NCBI RefSeq assembly: GCF_001427635.1
Contig: NZ_LMHA01000001.1
Coordinates: 1,019,501-1,083,500, forward strand
DNA: 64,000 nt
Source: Pseudoxanthomonas sp. Root65
Lineage (GTDB): Bacteria; Pseudomonadota; Gammaproteobacteria; Xanthomonadales; Xanthomonadaceae
Direction of reading: 5' to 3'
In this document: one piece after another, positions 57,081-64,000 of the stretch
Numbering within the stretch: the stretch's first letter is position 1
How the letters are laid out: every line of letters starts with the position of its first letter
The notes under the pieces: model-generated
What the model saw: the letters and a program-made list of their open reading frames with translations, nothing else
What the model was told of the DNA's origin: nothing
Databases searched by the model: none
Made by a program: the position numbers and the translations under genes

Positions 57081-58310
57081 ATGAAGATCTATCTCGTCGG
57101 CGGCGCGGTACGCGACCGGTTGCTGGGCCTGGCGCCCGGTGACCGCGACTGGGTCGTGGTCGGCGCCACGCAGGCGCAGATGGAAGCGCAGGGGTTCAAG
57201 GCGGTCGGGCGCGACTTTCCGGTGTTCCTGCATCCGGACACCGGCGAGGAGTACGCGCTGGCGCGTACCGAGCGCAAGAGCGGTCGCGGCTATCGCGGTT
57301 TCGTCGTCGATGCCGATCCCTCGGTGACGCTGGAAGAGGACCTGCAGCGCCGCGACTTCACCGTCAACGCCATCGCGCAGGACGAAGACGGCACCCTGGT
57401 CGATCCCTGCGGCGGCGCGCGCGACATCGAGGCGCGCGTGCTGCGCCACGTCGGCCCGGCCTTCTCCGAAGATCCGTTGCGCGTGCTGCGCGCGGCACGC
57501 TTCATGGCCCGCTTCGCCTCGCTGGGTTTCACCGTCGCGCCGGAGACGATGGCGCTGATGCGCGCCATGGTCGCCAGCGGCGAGCTGGACACGCTGGTGC
57601 CCGAACGCGTCTGGCAGGAACTCCGCCGCGCGCTGGCATCGGCCACGCCGTCGGCCTTCCTCGCCACGCTGCGCGCCTGCGGGGCGCTGGCGGTGGTACT
57701 GCCGGAAGTCGATGCGCTGTACGGCGTGCCGCAGCGCGCGGAATACCACCCGGAGGTCGATACCGGCCTGCATCAGGAAATGGTCAGCGACATGGCGGCG
57801 CGGCTCGCGCCCGGCGATGCGCGCATCGGCTTTGCCGCGCTGGTGCACGACCTGGGCAAGGCGTTGACGCCGGCCGACGTACTGCCCAAGCACATTGGCC
57901 ACGAACACGCGGGCGTGGCGCCGGTGATCGCGCTGTGCGAACGCCTCAAGGTGCCGCTCGATCATCGCGAGCTCGCGGTGATGGCCTGCCGCGAGCATCT
58001 CAATGTGCATCGCTTGGCCGAGCTGCGCGATGCGACCGTGGTTGAGCTGCTCACCCGCTGCGATGCGTTCCGCCGGCCGGAACGCATCCCGTGGCTGGCC
58101 ACCGTCTGCGAGGCCGACAAGCGCGGCCGCGGCGGCCAGCAGGAAGCCGACTATCCGCAAGGACGGACGCTGGTGCGCCTGCACCAGGCCGCGCTGCAGG
58201 TCAGCGCGCGCGAGGTGGTGCGCGAGGGCATGACCGGGGTGCAGATCGGGGAGGCGCTGCAGGCGGCGCGGGTGGTGGCGGTCAGGCAGCAGCGGCAGAC
58301 GGACGGCTGA
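57081..58310 (+). CDS. cca: tRNA nucleotidyltransferase (CCA-adding enzyme)
   Basis: Adds or repairs the 3' CCA of tRNAs. The 409-residue product matches gammaproteobacterial Cca. The nucleotidyltransferase domain shows YLVGGAVRD and the metal Asp pair in GDRDWVVVG, then RTERKSG and the flexible loop. The ERhhxxExxhh-like [10 protein letters not shown] and [12 protein letters not shown] follow. A C-terminal HD phosphohydrolase domain has [14 protein letters not shown] and LVHDLGKA, as in the multifunctional E. coli enzyme. ATG at 57081; the longer frame is repeat DNA. Confidence 0.96.
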   Translation: MKIYLVGGAVRDRLLGLAPGDRDWVVVGATQAQMEAQGFKAVGRDFPVFLHPDTGEEYALARTERKSGRGYRGFVVDADPSVTLEEDLQRRDFTVNAIAQDEDGTLVDPCGGARDIEARVLRHVGPAFSEDPLRVLRAARFMARFASLGFTVAPETMALMRAMVASGELDTLVPERVWQELRRALASATPSAFLATLRACGALAVVLPEVDALYGVPQRAEYHPEVDTGLHQEMVSDMAARLAPGDARIGFAALVHDLGKALTPADVLPKHIGHEHAGVAPVIALCERLKVPLDHRELAVMACREHLNVHRLAELRDATVVELLTRCDAFRRPERIPWLATVCEADKRGRGGQQEADYPQGRTLVRLHQAALQVSAREVVREGMTGVQIGEALQAARVVAVRQQRQTDG

Positions 58311-58401
58311 GGTCTCGCCTCACATTTGGCGGCGTCCCGCAGTATCGTGGCCGCGCGGCCGGACAGGCCGCGCCCTCCCGCCGCCATCCGAAGGACCCGT
58401 C

Positions 58402-59064
58402 ATGGAACCCACGCGCATCTTCCTGTCCGCCTGCCTCGCCGGTGCCGGCCTCTGGGCCGCCGACGCCCGCGCCGACGACTACGTCACCTGCGAGAGCCGC
58501 AACGACCGCTACCAGAGCTGTCCGATCGATACCGCCGGCTACGTGACGCTGGACCGCCAGCTGTCCGGCACGGCGTGCACGCAGGGCCGCACCTGGGACT
58601 ACAACCGCCGCGAGATCTGGGTCGACGACGGCTGCCGCGCCACGTTCCGCGTGCACACCAGCTCGTCGGGCCACCACGACGACAACCACGACGCCAAGGT
58701 CGCGGCCGGCGTGCTGATCGGCGCGGCCATCCTCGGCGCCATCGCGCACAACGCCAACAAGAACGACGACAAGTACGAAGACGACCGCTACCAAGGCGCA
58801 CGGCACAGCTCGTACGTGCCGTCGTGGATGATCGGGACGTTCGAGGGCTACAACCCGGTGTACGACCGCGACGTCACCCTGACCGTCAGCGCCGACGGAC
58901 GCGCCACCGCGCGCACGCGCGACCAGACCGTCAGCGGCTGGATCAACGACGGCCGCCTCAATGTGGGCAACACCTCGTTCGACATCGACCAGTCGCGCGA
59001 CGGACTGGTGACCACCCAGGTCGGCGACCGCCACAACGAAGTCCGCTACCGCCGCGTGCGCTGA
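58402..59064 (+). CDS. exported DUF3011 protein
   Basis: A 220-residue exported protein with signal peptide (LSACLAGAGLWAADARA). The DUF3011 domain is clear: VTCESRNDRYQSCPIDT, QLSGTACTQGRTWDYNRR and IWVDDGCRATF, with four conserved cysteines that may form disulfides. A hydrophobic Ala/Gly segment (AAGVLIGAAILGAIA) follows a His/Asp-rich stretch HHDDNHDAK that could bind metal, and the C-terminal half repeats a beta-rich pattern. Common in xanthomonads; function unknown. Confidence 0.85.
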   Translation: MEPTRIFLSACLAGAGLWAADARADDYVTCESRNDRYQSCPIDTAGYVTLDRQLSGTACTQGRTWDYNRREIWVDDGCRATFRVHTSSSGHHDDNHDAKVAAGVLIGAAILGAIAHNANKNDDKYEDDRYQGARHSSYVPSWMIGTFEGYNPVYDRDVTLTVSADGRATARTRDQTVSGWINDGRLNVGNTSFDIDQSRDGLVTTQVGDRHNEVRYRRVR

Positions 59065-59120
59065 GGCGGTCGTCTGGCGCAGGCGCGGCCGCCCTCGCGG
59101 CGACCGCACCTGCCACGGCG

Positions 59121-59765
59121 TCACGGCACCGGCTTGCAGCTCAGCTTGTTGCCGAAGAAATCCACCGAGGCTTCGCCCTGGTGTTCCCAGTATTCGATGC
59201 CGACGCGCCCGTACTTGGCGCCGCTGGCGGCCGGCTGCGGGAACACGATCGCCTGGTCATTGCCCCAGGTCATGACGGCGGCGGGCGGATCGATGTCGTT
59301 GTAATAAACCATCGTGAACGGCAGGCGGTTGTCGCTGCAGCGGTACTCGACCGGCGTCGGCACCACCATGCCCGGCGTCCCGATGGCCAGTTCGACCAGG
59401 CGCGTGCGGTAGGCCTCCAGCACGCACAGGCGCTGGTCCTGCTGCTTCCAGCAGTCGTCGCGGCCCTTGGCCCAGCCGCGCTGCACCGCCGGGTCGACGT
59501 CTTTTCGTTCGGCATAGCGTGTGGCCAGTTGGCGATCCAGCGCTGCGAGTTCGGCGTCGCCGCACACCAGTTTCTCGGCGGCGCTCTCGGCCTTGGCGCA
59601 ATCGAAGGACGGTGGTGCCATCGCGGGGGCGTTCGCCACCGGCCGGGGCGATGCCTCCGGTGCGACGGTGGCCGGCGGCTCGGCGATCGCCGGCGCGGGC
59701 GGCGGCGTGGCGGGCTTGCAGGCCGCCAACAGAATCAGGACCAGACAGGCGAGCGACCGCTTCAT
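59121..59765 (-). CDS. lipoprotein with LprI-like and MliC-like domains (lysozyme inhibitor candidate)
   Basis: A 214-residue lipoprotein (lipobox LLAAC, Cys16). After a Pro/Ala linker it has an LprI-type segment (SFDCAKAESAAEKLVCGD, then LDRQLATRYAERK) and a C-terminal MliC-like C-type lysozyme inhibitor domain (RCSDNRLPFTMVYYN and ASVDFFGNKLSC). MliC proteins protect peptidoglycan from host or prey-derived lysozyme. Two such modules in one lipoprotein are unusual. GAGG lies before the ATG. It is upstream of and codirectional with the sensor kinase genes' strand, but its transcript is independent. Confidence 0.85.
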   Translation of the reverse strand: MKRSLACLVLILLAACKPATPPPAPAIAEPPATVAPEASPRPVANAPAMAPPSFDCAKAESAAEKLVCGDAELAALDRQLATRYAERKDVDPAVQRGWAKGRDDCWKQQDQRLCVLEAYRTRLVELAIGTPGMVVPTPVEYRCSDNRLPFTMVYYNDIDPPAAVMTWGNDQAIVFPQPAASGAKYGRVGIEYWEHQGEASVDFFGNKLSCKPVP

Positions 59766-59821
59766 GGTGATGTCCTCGTGGGGCGTGACGGATGCTAACG
59801 CCGGCGGGGCGAAAGGCGGCG

Positions 59822-61081
59822 TCAACGCGCGATCCGCAGGCGGCTGATCGTGCCGCGTCCCGGCGCCGACTGGATCGACAATGTCCAGCCGAGGTGTTCG
59901 CACAGCCGTGCCAGCAGGTCCAGGCCGATGCCGCCGCCCTCGCGGCCACCGCCGCGCGCCATCTGCGCGTACAGGCGGCTGATGTCTTCAGGCGTCATGC
60001 CATGGCCGGGATCCTGCACGGTGACGGTCGCGTCCGCATCCAGCCCCACGCGGATCTCGCCACTGTCGCTGTTCTCGATGGCATTGCGCAGCAGGTTGCC
60101 GATCGCCGATTGCACGATGTGCAGCGGCGCGGACACGCTGCACGGCGCCAGCGTTTCCACGACCACCTGCAGGTCCTTGCCCGCCATCAGATGGCGGTGG
60201 TCCTCGATGATGTCGGGCAGCAACTCGTGCAGGTGCACGAGTTCGTTGCTGCGCGACAGGCGCGCGGGATCCTTCGCCAGCGCGAGCAGCAGGGCGATCA
60301 GCCGCTCGACATCGCGCGCGGTGCGGTGGATGCGCTGCACCTGCTGGCGCGCGGGTGCCGGCAGCGCGGGTTGGTCGAGCGCCAGTTCGCTGGCGCCGGC
60401 GATGATGGCGATGGGCGTGCGCAGTTCGTGGCTCGCGGTGTCGATGAAGACGCGCTCGCGCTCGACGAAGGCGTCCTGCCGGCGCAGGTAGTCGTTCAGG
60501 GCGCTGGTGATGACGTGCAGCTCGGAGCTCGCGCCCGGACTCACGACGACGCGCTGGCCGGCGTGGTCCGGCGACAGCGCGCCGATGTCGCCGGCCAGGT
60601 CGGACAACGGGCGCAGCGCCTTGCGCACGCCGCGGGCGGCCAGCACGCCGATGACCGCCAGGGCCACCAGCGCCAGCAGCAGCGAACCGGCGATCAGCAT
60701 CTCCTCCACGGTCTCGATGCCGGTGATGTCGCGCACGACGAAGTAGTCCACGCCGCGCACCCGGTTGACCAGCACCACGTTCTCGCGCCCGCCGAACCAG
60801 AAGTCGTCGTGCACGCCCTGCGGCAGCATCGACAGCCCCGGCGGCGGTGGACGGCCGGGCACCTGGTACAGCTGCATCGACGCGGTGTCCTGCCAGACGT
60901 GCTGCGGGTCGGCATCCTGCCGCTGCAGGTGCTGCACGATTTCCCGCTGCAGCAGCGACTTCCAGATCCGGTCCTCGAGGAAGTCGTCGGCGAAGACCAG
61001 CACGATGACCACCGCCAGCAACGCGGCGTAGCCACCGAGCAAGCGCCGGATCTGCGCGTGCAGGCTGCGGCGCGGCGTCAT
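59822..61081 (-). CDS. sensor histidine kinase of an envelope two-component system
   Basis: A 419-residue inner membrane kinase with membrane segments near residues 12-32 and 130-150 flanking a short periplasmic domain. After a HAMP region comes the H-box ASHELRTPIAI (His218), then NLLRNAIENS (N box), DPGHGM (G1) and GGGIGLDLL (G2). Its gene starts within the regulator's stop region (four-base overlap), so the two are translationally coupled. The pair faces an ArnT-like gene and resembles PmrB-type regulation of lipid A changes. Confidence 0.93.
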   Translation of the reverse strand: MTPRRSLHAQIRRLLGGYAALLAVVIVLVFADDFLEDRIWKSLLQREIVQHLQRQDADPQHVWQDTASMQLYQVPGRPPPPGLSMLPQGVHDDFWFGGRENVVLVNRVRGVDYFVVRDITGIETVEEMLIAGSLLLALVALAVIGVLAARGVRKALRPLSDLAGDIGALSPDHAGQRVVVSPGASSELHVITSALNDYLRRQDAFVERERVFIDTASHELRTPIAIIAGASELALDQPALPAPARQQVQRIHRTARDVERLIALLLALAKDPARLSRSNELVHLHELLPDIIEDHRHLMAGKDLQVVVETLAPCSVSAPLHIVQSAIGNLLRNAIENSDSGEIRVGLDADATVTVQDPGHGMTPEDISRLYAQMARGGGREGGGIGLDLLARLCEHLGWTLSIQSAPGRGTISRLRIAR

Positions 61082-61770
61082 GCCTGCCGCGCCTCGTGCG
61101 GCACCGCCAGCCGATAGCCGGTACGCGGCAGCGTCTGGATCAGCTTGACCGGGAACGGGCCGTCGATGCTGCGCCGCAGTTCGTAGATATGCGAGCGCAG
61201 CATGTCGCCGTCCGGCGGATCGTCACCCCACAGGGCGTGCTCCAGTTGCTGGCGGGTGACCGCGGCGGGACTGGCCTGCATCAAGGTCTCCAGCAGCTTG
61301 CGGCAGGCCGGATACAGGTGCAGCGCCTGGCCGGCGCGGGTGACTTCCAGCGTCGCCAGGTCCAGCGTCAGGTCGTGCACCTCCAGCACCTTGCGCCGCT
61401 GCCGGCCGTGCACGCGCGCGAGCAGCGCCTCCAGCCGCACTTCCAGTTCGGGCAGTGCGAACGGTTTGGTCAGGTAGTCATCGGCGCCGGCACGGAAGCC
61501 GGAAATCTTGTCGGGCAGTTCGTCGCGTGCGGTCAGCATGATCACCGGCACGTTGACGTCGTGGTCCTCGCGCAGGCGGCGCAGCACTTCCGGCCCTTCC
61601 ATGCGCGGCAGCATCCAGTCCAGCACGATGGCGTCGTAGGCCTGGGTGGTGGCCAGGTGCAGCCCGGTAATGCCATCGGGCGCGGCGTCCAGCGTGTGGC
61701 CGCGCGCCTCGAAGTAATCGAACAGGTTCGCCACCAGGTTCCGGTTGTCTTCGATCACCAGCAGCCGCAT
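61078..61770 (-). CDS. OmpR/PmrA-family response regulator
   Basis: A 230-residue regulator. Receiver motifs: VIEDNRNL (acidic pair), IVLDWMLPR (phosphoacceptor Asp near residue 52), TARDE and LTKPFALPEL (Lys). The C-terminal winged helix (TRQQLEHALWGD, then LRSHIYELRRSID) binds DNA. It is the cognate partner of the following kinase, overlapped by four bases. It is divergent from the glycosyltransferase gene, its probable target. Confidence 0.94.
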   Translation of the reverse strand: MRLLVIEDNRNLVANLFDYFEARGHTLDAAPDGITGLHLATTQAYDAIVLDWMLPRMEGPEVLRRLREDHDVNVPVIMLTARDELPDKISGFRAGADDYLTKPFALPELEVRLEALLARVHGRQRRKVLEVHDLTLDLATLEVTRAGQALHLYPACRKLLETLMQASPAAVTRQQLEHALWGDDPPDGDMLRSHIYELRRSIDGPFPVKLIQTLPRTGYRLAVPHEARQA

Positions 61771-61895
61771 CGGCAGGACCCGCGCCAGGAAGAGGGACCG
61801 GCAGCATCGCCGGCCGGACGTCGAAGCGACGTCGGAGCTCCGACGAAACTCCTACGCCGCATCATCCACGATCATGCGCCCGACTGCAGACGGTC

Positions 61896-63611
61896 ATGCC
61901 GCCGATGCGACCGACGCCGTTCCGACACGCCCCCCGCTGGCAGACGCCGCTGCTGGCCCTCCTGCTGGTGTGGGCGCTGCTGGCCGGCCTGGGCCTGCGC
62001 GAGCCGATGCCGGCCGACGAGCCACGCTTCGTGCTGGCCGCGCGGACCATGATCGAGACCGGGCAGTGGCTGTTCCCCCATCGCGGCATCGAGCTGTACG
62101 CCGAGAAGCCGCCGACCTTCATGTGGCTGCAGGCCGCCAGCTATCGGCTGGTGCGCGACTGGCAGGTGGCCTTCCTGCTGCCGTCGCTGCTGGCGGCGTT
62201 GCTGACGCTGTGGCTGTCGGGCGATCTCGCGCGCCGGCTGTGGGGGCGCCGTGCCGTGCCGTACGCGGTGTTCGGCCTGTTCGTCTGCCTGCAGTTCGCG
62301 CTGCAGGCCAAGCGCGCGCAGATCGACATGGTGCTGGTGGGCATGACCACGCTGTCGCTGTGGGCGCTGCTGCGCTACCTGTTGGAGAAGCCAAGCGCGT
62401 GGCTGCTGGCGCTGGGCACGTTCGCCGCCGGACTGGGGACGGTGACGAAGGGCGTGGGCTTCCTGCCGCTGCTGGTATTCCTGCCGTGGCTGTGGGTGCG
62501 CGTGGCGTCCCGACGCGCGCTGCCGGCCCATCGCGGCCTGCATGCGCTGGCCGGCGTGGCGGGCTTCATCGCGGGCGCGGGCGTCTGGCTGGTGCCGATG
62601 CTGGCGGTCGCGCTGTCGTCGTCCGACCCCGCCCTGCACGCCTATGCGCGCGAGATGCTGTTCAAGCAGACCGGCACGCGCTACGCCAACGCCTGGCATC
62701 ACGTGAAGCCCGCCTGGTACTACCTGCAGACCATGCTGACGCTGTGGCTGCCCGGCGTGCTGCTGGCGCCGTGGCTGCTGCCGGCGTGGTGGCGACGGCT
62801 GCGCCGCGCCGATCCGCGATACGCGCTGCTGCTCGGCTGGGCGTTGCTGGTGCTGCTGTTCTTCAGCGCCAGCCCGGGAAAGCGCGAGGTCTACATCTTC
62901 CCGATGCTGCCGGCACTGGCGGTGGCGGCAGCGCCGTTGCTGTCCGGTCTGCTGCGGCGTCGCGCCGTGCGCGTGGTGCTGTGGGTCTACCTGGCGGTGC
63001 TCGCGACGGTCGCCGGCGTGTTGGGCGGATGGCTGCTGGCAGCGTCGCCTGAGCGCGTGCAGGCGCTGGTCGACGGTCGTGGCATGGACATCGATACGGT
63101 GGCGCAGCTGGGCCGGTGGCTGATCGGCTTCGCCGCCATCGCGATGGTCGTGATGATCGTCGCGCGTCGGCGGGTGGCGGTGGCGCTGGTCGCGGTGACG
63201 GCGGCGCTGTGGACCGCGTACGGGATGGGCTTCATGCCGGCGCTCAGTCCGGACAGTTCGGCCAGGGCGCTGATGCAGCGCGTCGGTGAACGCATCGGTC
63301 CGGACGCGGAACTCGCCCTGCTGGGTTGGCGCGAACAGCACCTGCTGCAGGCCGACCGGCCGGTCACCGAGTTCGGCTTCAAGCGGCCCTGGGTAGAACA
63401 GTGGCAGCACGCGCATGCGTGGTTGCTGGAAGCGCCGGACCGGCGCTGGCTGTTCCTGCGCAAGGACGCCATGGGTCCATGCCTGGATCCGGCGCGGGTC
63501 ATCGACATTGGCGCGTCCAATCGCCGCGCGTGGATCCTGGCGCCAGGCACCGCGTGGATCGCCGGCTGCGACGTGCCGGCCACCTGGTCCGCCGACGTCG
63601 GCGAAGACTGA
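61896..63611 (+). CDS. ArnT-like GT39/GT83-family membrane glycosyltransferase
   Basis: A 571-residue polytopic inner membrane protein (about 12 segments). The first periplasmic loop carries the acidic catalytic pair in LREPMPADEPRF, typical of GT39/GT83 enzymes that use undecaprenyl-phosphate sugars. ArnT relatives add aminoarabinose to lipid A; the sugar here cannot be inferred. It has GYxG-poor but Leu-rich helices and a soluble C-terminal domain (about 445-571). It is divergent from a PmrA-like regulator and followed by a PAP2 phosphatase, forming a lipid A-type modification locus. Confidence 0.88.
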   Translation: MPPMRPTPFRHAPRWQTPLLALLLVWALLAGLGLREPMPADEPRFVLAARTMIETGQWLFPHRGIELYAEKPPTFMWLQAASYRLVRDWQVAFLLPSLLAALLTLWLSGDLARRLWGRRAVPYAVFGLFVCLQFALQAKRAQIDMVLVGMTTLSLWALLRYLLEKPSAWLLALGTFAAGLGTVTKGVGFLPLLVFLPWLWVRVASRRALPAHRGLHALAGVAGFIAGAGVWLVPMLAVALSSSDPALHAYAREMLFKQTGTRYANAWHHVKPAWYYLQTMLTLWLPGVLLAPWLLPAWWRRLRRADPRYALLLGWALLVLLFFSASPGKREVYIFPMLPALAVAAAPLLSGLLRRRAVRVVLWVYLAVLATVAGVLGGWLLAASPERVQALVDGRGMDIDTVAQLGRWLIGFAAIAMVVMIVARRRVAVALVAVTAALWTAYGMGFMPALSPDSSARALMQRVGERIGPDAELALLGWREQHLLQADRPVTEFGFKRPWVEQWQHAHAWLLEAPDRRWLFLRKDAMGPCLDPARVIDIGASNRRAWILAPGTAWIAGCDVPATWSADVGED

Positions 63612-63738
63612 ATACCGCACAACATCACCACGCCCAAACGTCGACGCGCACCGCGCTTAACGCGGCTCCGACACCGGTCCGACCGCGTTACGACAACGCG
63701 GCGGCGAGCATGCGCGCACCCTGTGTCGCGCGCTCCGC

Positions 63739-64000
63739 ATGTCCGCCTCTCCGACGTCCCTTTCCGTTTTTCCCGCGAAGCGCTTGCCCGGCCTGATGCC
63801 GGTTTCGGTGATCCTGCTGGCGGCGGCGTGGATGGCCGCGCAATCGCTCGACCAGCCGTGGGCATCGTGGCTGTTCCACCAGCAGGGCGATGCGTGGTCG
63901 CTGAAGCGCGACTTCATGCTGGAGACGGTGCTTCACCGCGGGGGCCGCCTGGTGAGCCAACTGGCATGGGCCGGCGTGTTGATGGCGACGCTGGTGTACT
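63739..64000 (+). CDS. PAP2-type phosphatase (5' part only)
   Basis: Only the first 87 residues are in the window. It starts MSASPTSLSVFPAKRLPG with a membrane segment (LMPVSVILLAAAWMAAQ) and continues SWLFHQQGDAWSLKRDFMLE, then TVLHRGGRLVSQ. This resembles N-termini of membrane PAP2 phosphatases such as LpxE-type lipid A phosphatases, but the catalytic motifs lie outside, so the assignment is from pattern and context. The gap before it (63612-63738) has an 8-bp dyad at 63658-63690 and no gene. Confidence 0.65.
   Translation, partial: MSASPTSLSVFPAKRLPGLMPVSVILLAAAWMAAQSLDQPWASWLFHQQGDAWSLKRDFMLETVLHRGGRLVSQLAWAGVLMATLVY

Overview
The window is high-GC, densely coded DNA from a gammaproteobacterium, almost certainly a member of the Xanthomonadaceae. 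The best guess is Pseudoxanthomonas or a close relative such as Stenotrophomonas or Luteimonas; genus level cannot be proven by eye. Supporting signs are three large TonB-dependent receptors, the engB / cytochrome c4 / dsbA / dsbA-lipoprotein / nuclease order, a three-domain Grx4-rhodanese fusion, a DUF3011 protein, a Clp-type operator, and several families of small palindromic intergenic repeats typical of xanthomonads. I see no phage, integrase, IS element, tRNA, rRNA or CRISPR array. This is chromosomal backbone with a few lineage-specific patches.

Layout. 1-11.3 kb: an alpha/beta hydrolase (cut by the window edge) with a TonB receptor, the C4-dicarboxylate carrier dctA divergent from a DctB-like hybrid histidine kinase, a NarL-type regulator facing that kinase, a QEGLA/DUF1704 protein and the glutamate symporter gltS. 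11.2-17.5 kb: rsgA, alaA, a DUF4926 protein, an SGNH hydrolase, a polysaccharide deacetylase and a Grx4 fusion, with many repeats between them. 17.5-28.1 kb: small metabolic genes, AMP nucleosidase, a pair of secreted amidohydrolases (the second lacks metal ligands and has a repeat translated within its N-terminus), a diguanylate cyclase with a consensus Clp/CRP site upstream, two DegV paralogues and a Dph6-like ATP pyrophosphatase. 28.1-30.9 kb: a complete formaldehyde-detoxification operon (frmR, adhC, fghA, monooxygenase) with a readable promoter-operator. 31-34.9 kb: three exported proteins, mostly without known function. 34.9-38.3 kb: an ECF sigma factor translationally coupled to a Ser/Thr kinase. 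38.5-44.7 kb: gshA, a VIT-family transporter, engB, cytochrome c4, two DsbA-like proteins and an EEP-family hydrolase. 44.8-46.1 kb: an EAL gene broken by one in-frame stop. 46.2-54.9 kb: a Fur-type siderophore receptor/PepSY cluster, a second large receptor and a TauE-type exporter. 55-59.8 kb: slt, cca, a DUF3011 protein and a lysozyme-inhibitor-like lipoprotein. 59.8-64 kb: a two-component system beside an ArnT-like glycosyltransferase and a PAP2 phosphatase (cut by the window edge), which looks like an envelope or lipid A modification locus.

Themes. Envelope and nutrient sensing dominate: TonB receptors, C4-dicarboxylate and glutamate uptake, periplasmic disulfide chemistry and lipid A modification. 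Cyclic-di-GMP appears twice, as an active-looking cyclase with a probable Clp site and as a broken phosphodiesterase. At least three repeat families punctuate the intergenic DNA. In three cases a repeat has become part of a gene: it supplies the stop codon of two genes and an N-terminal insertion in a third.
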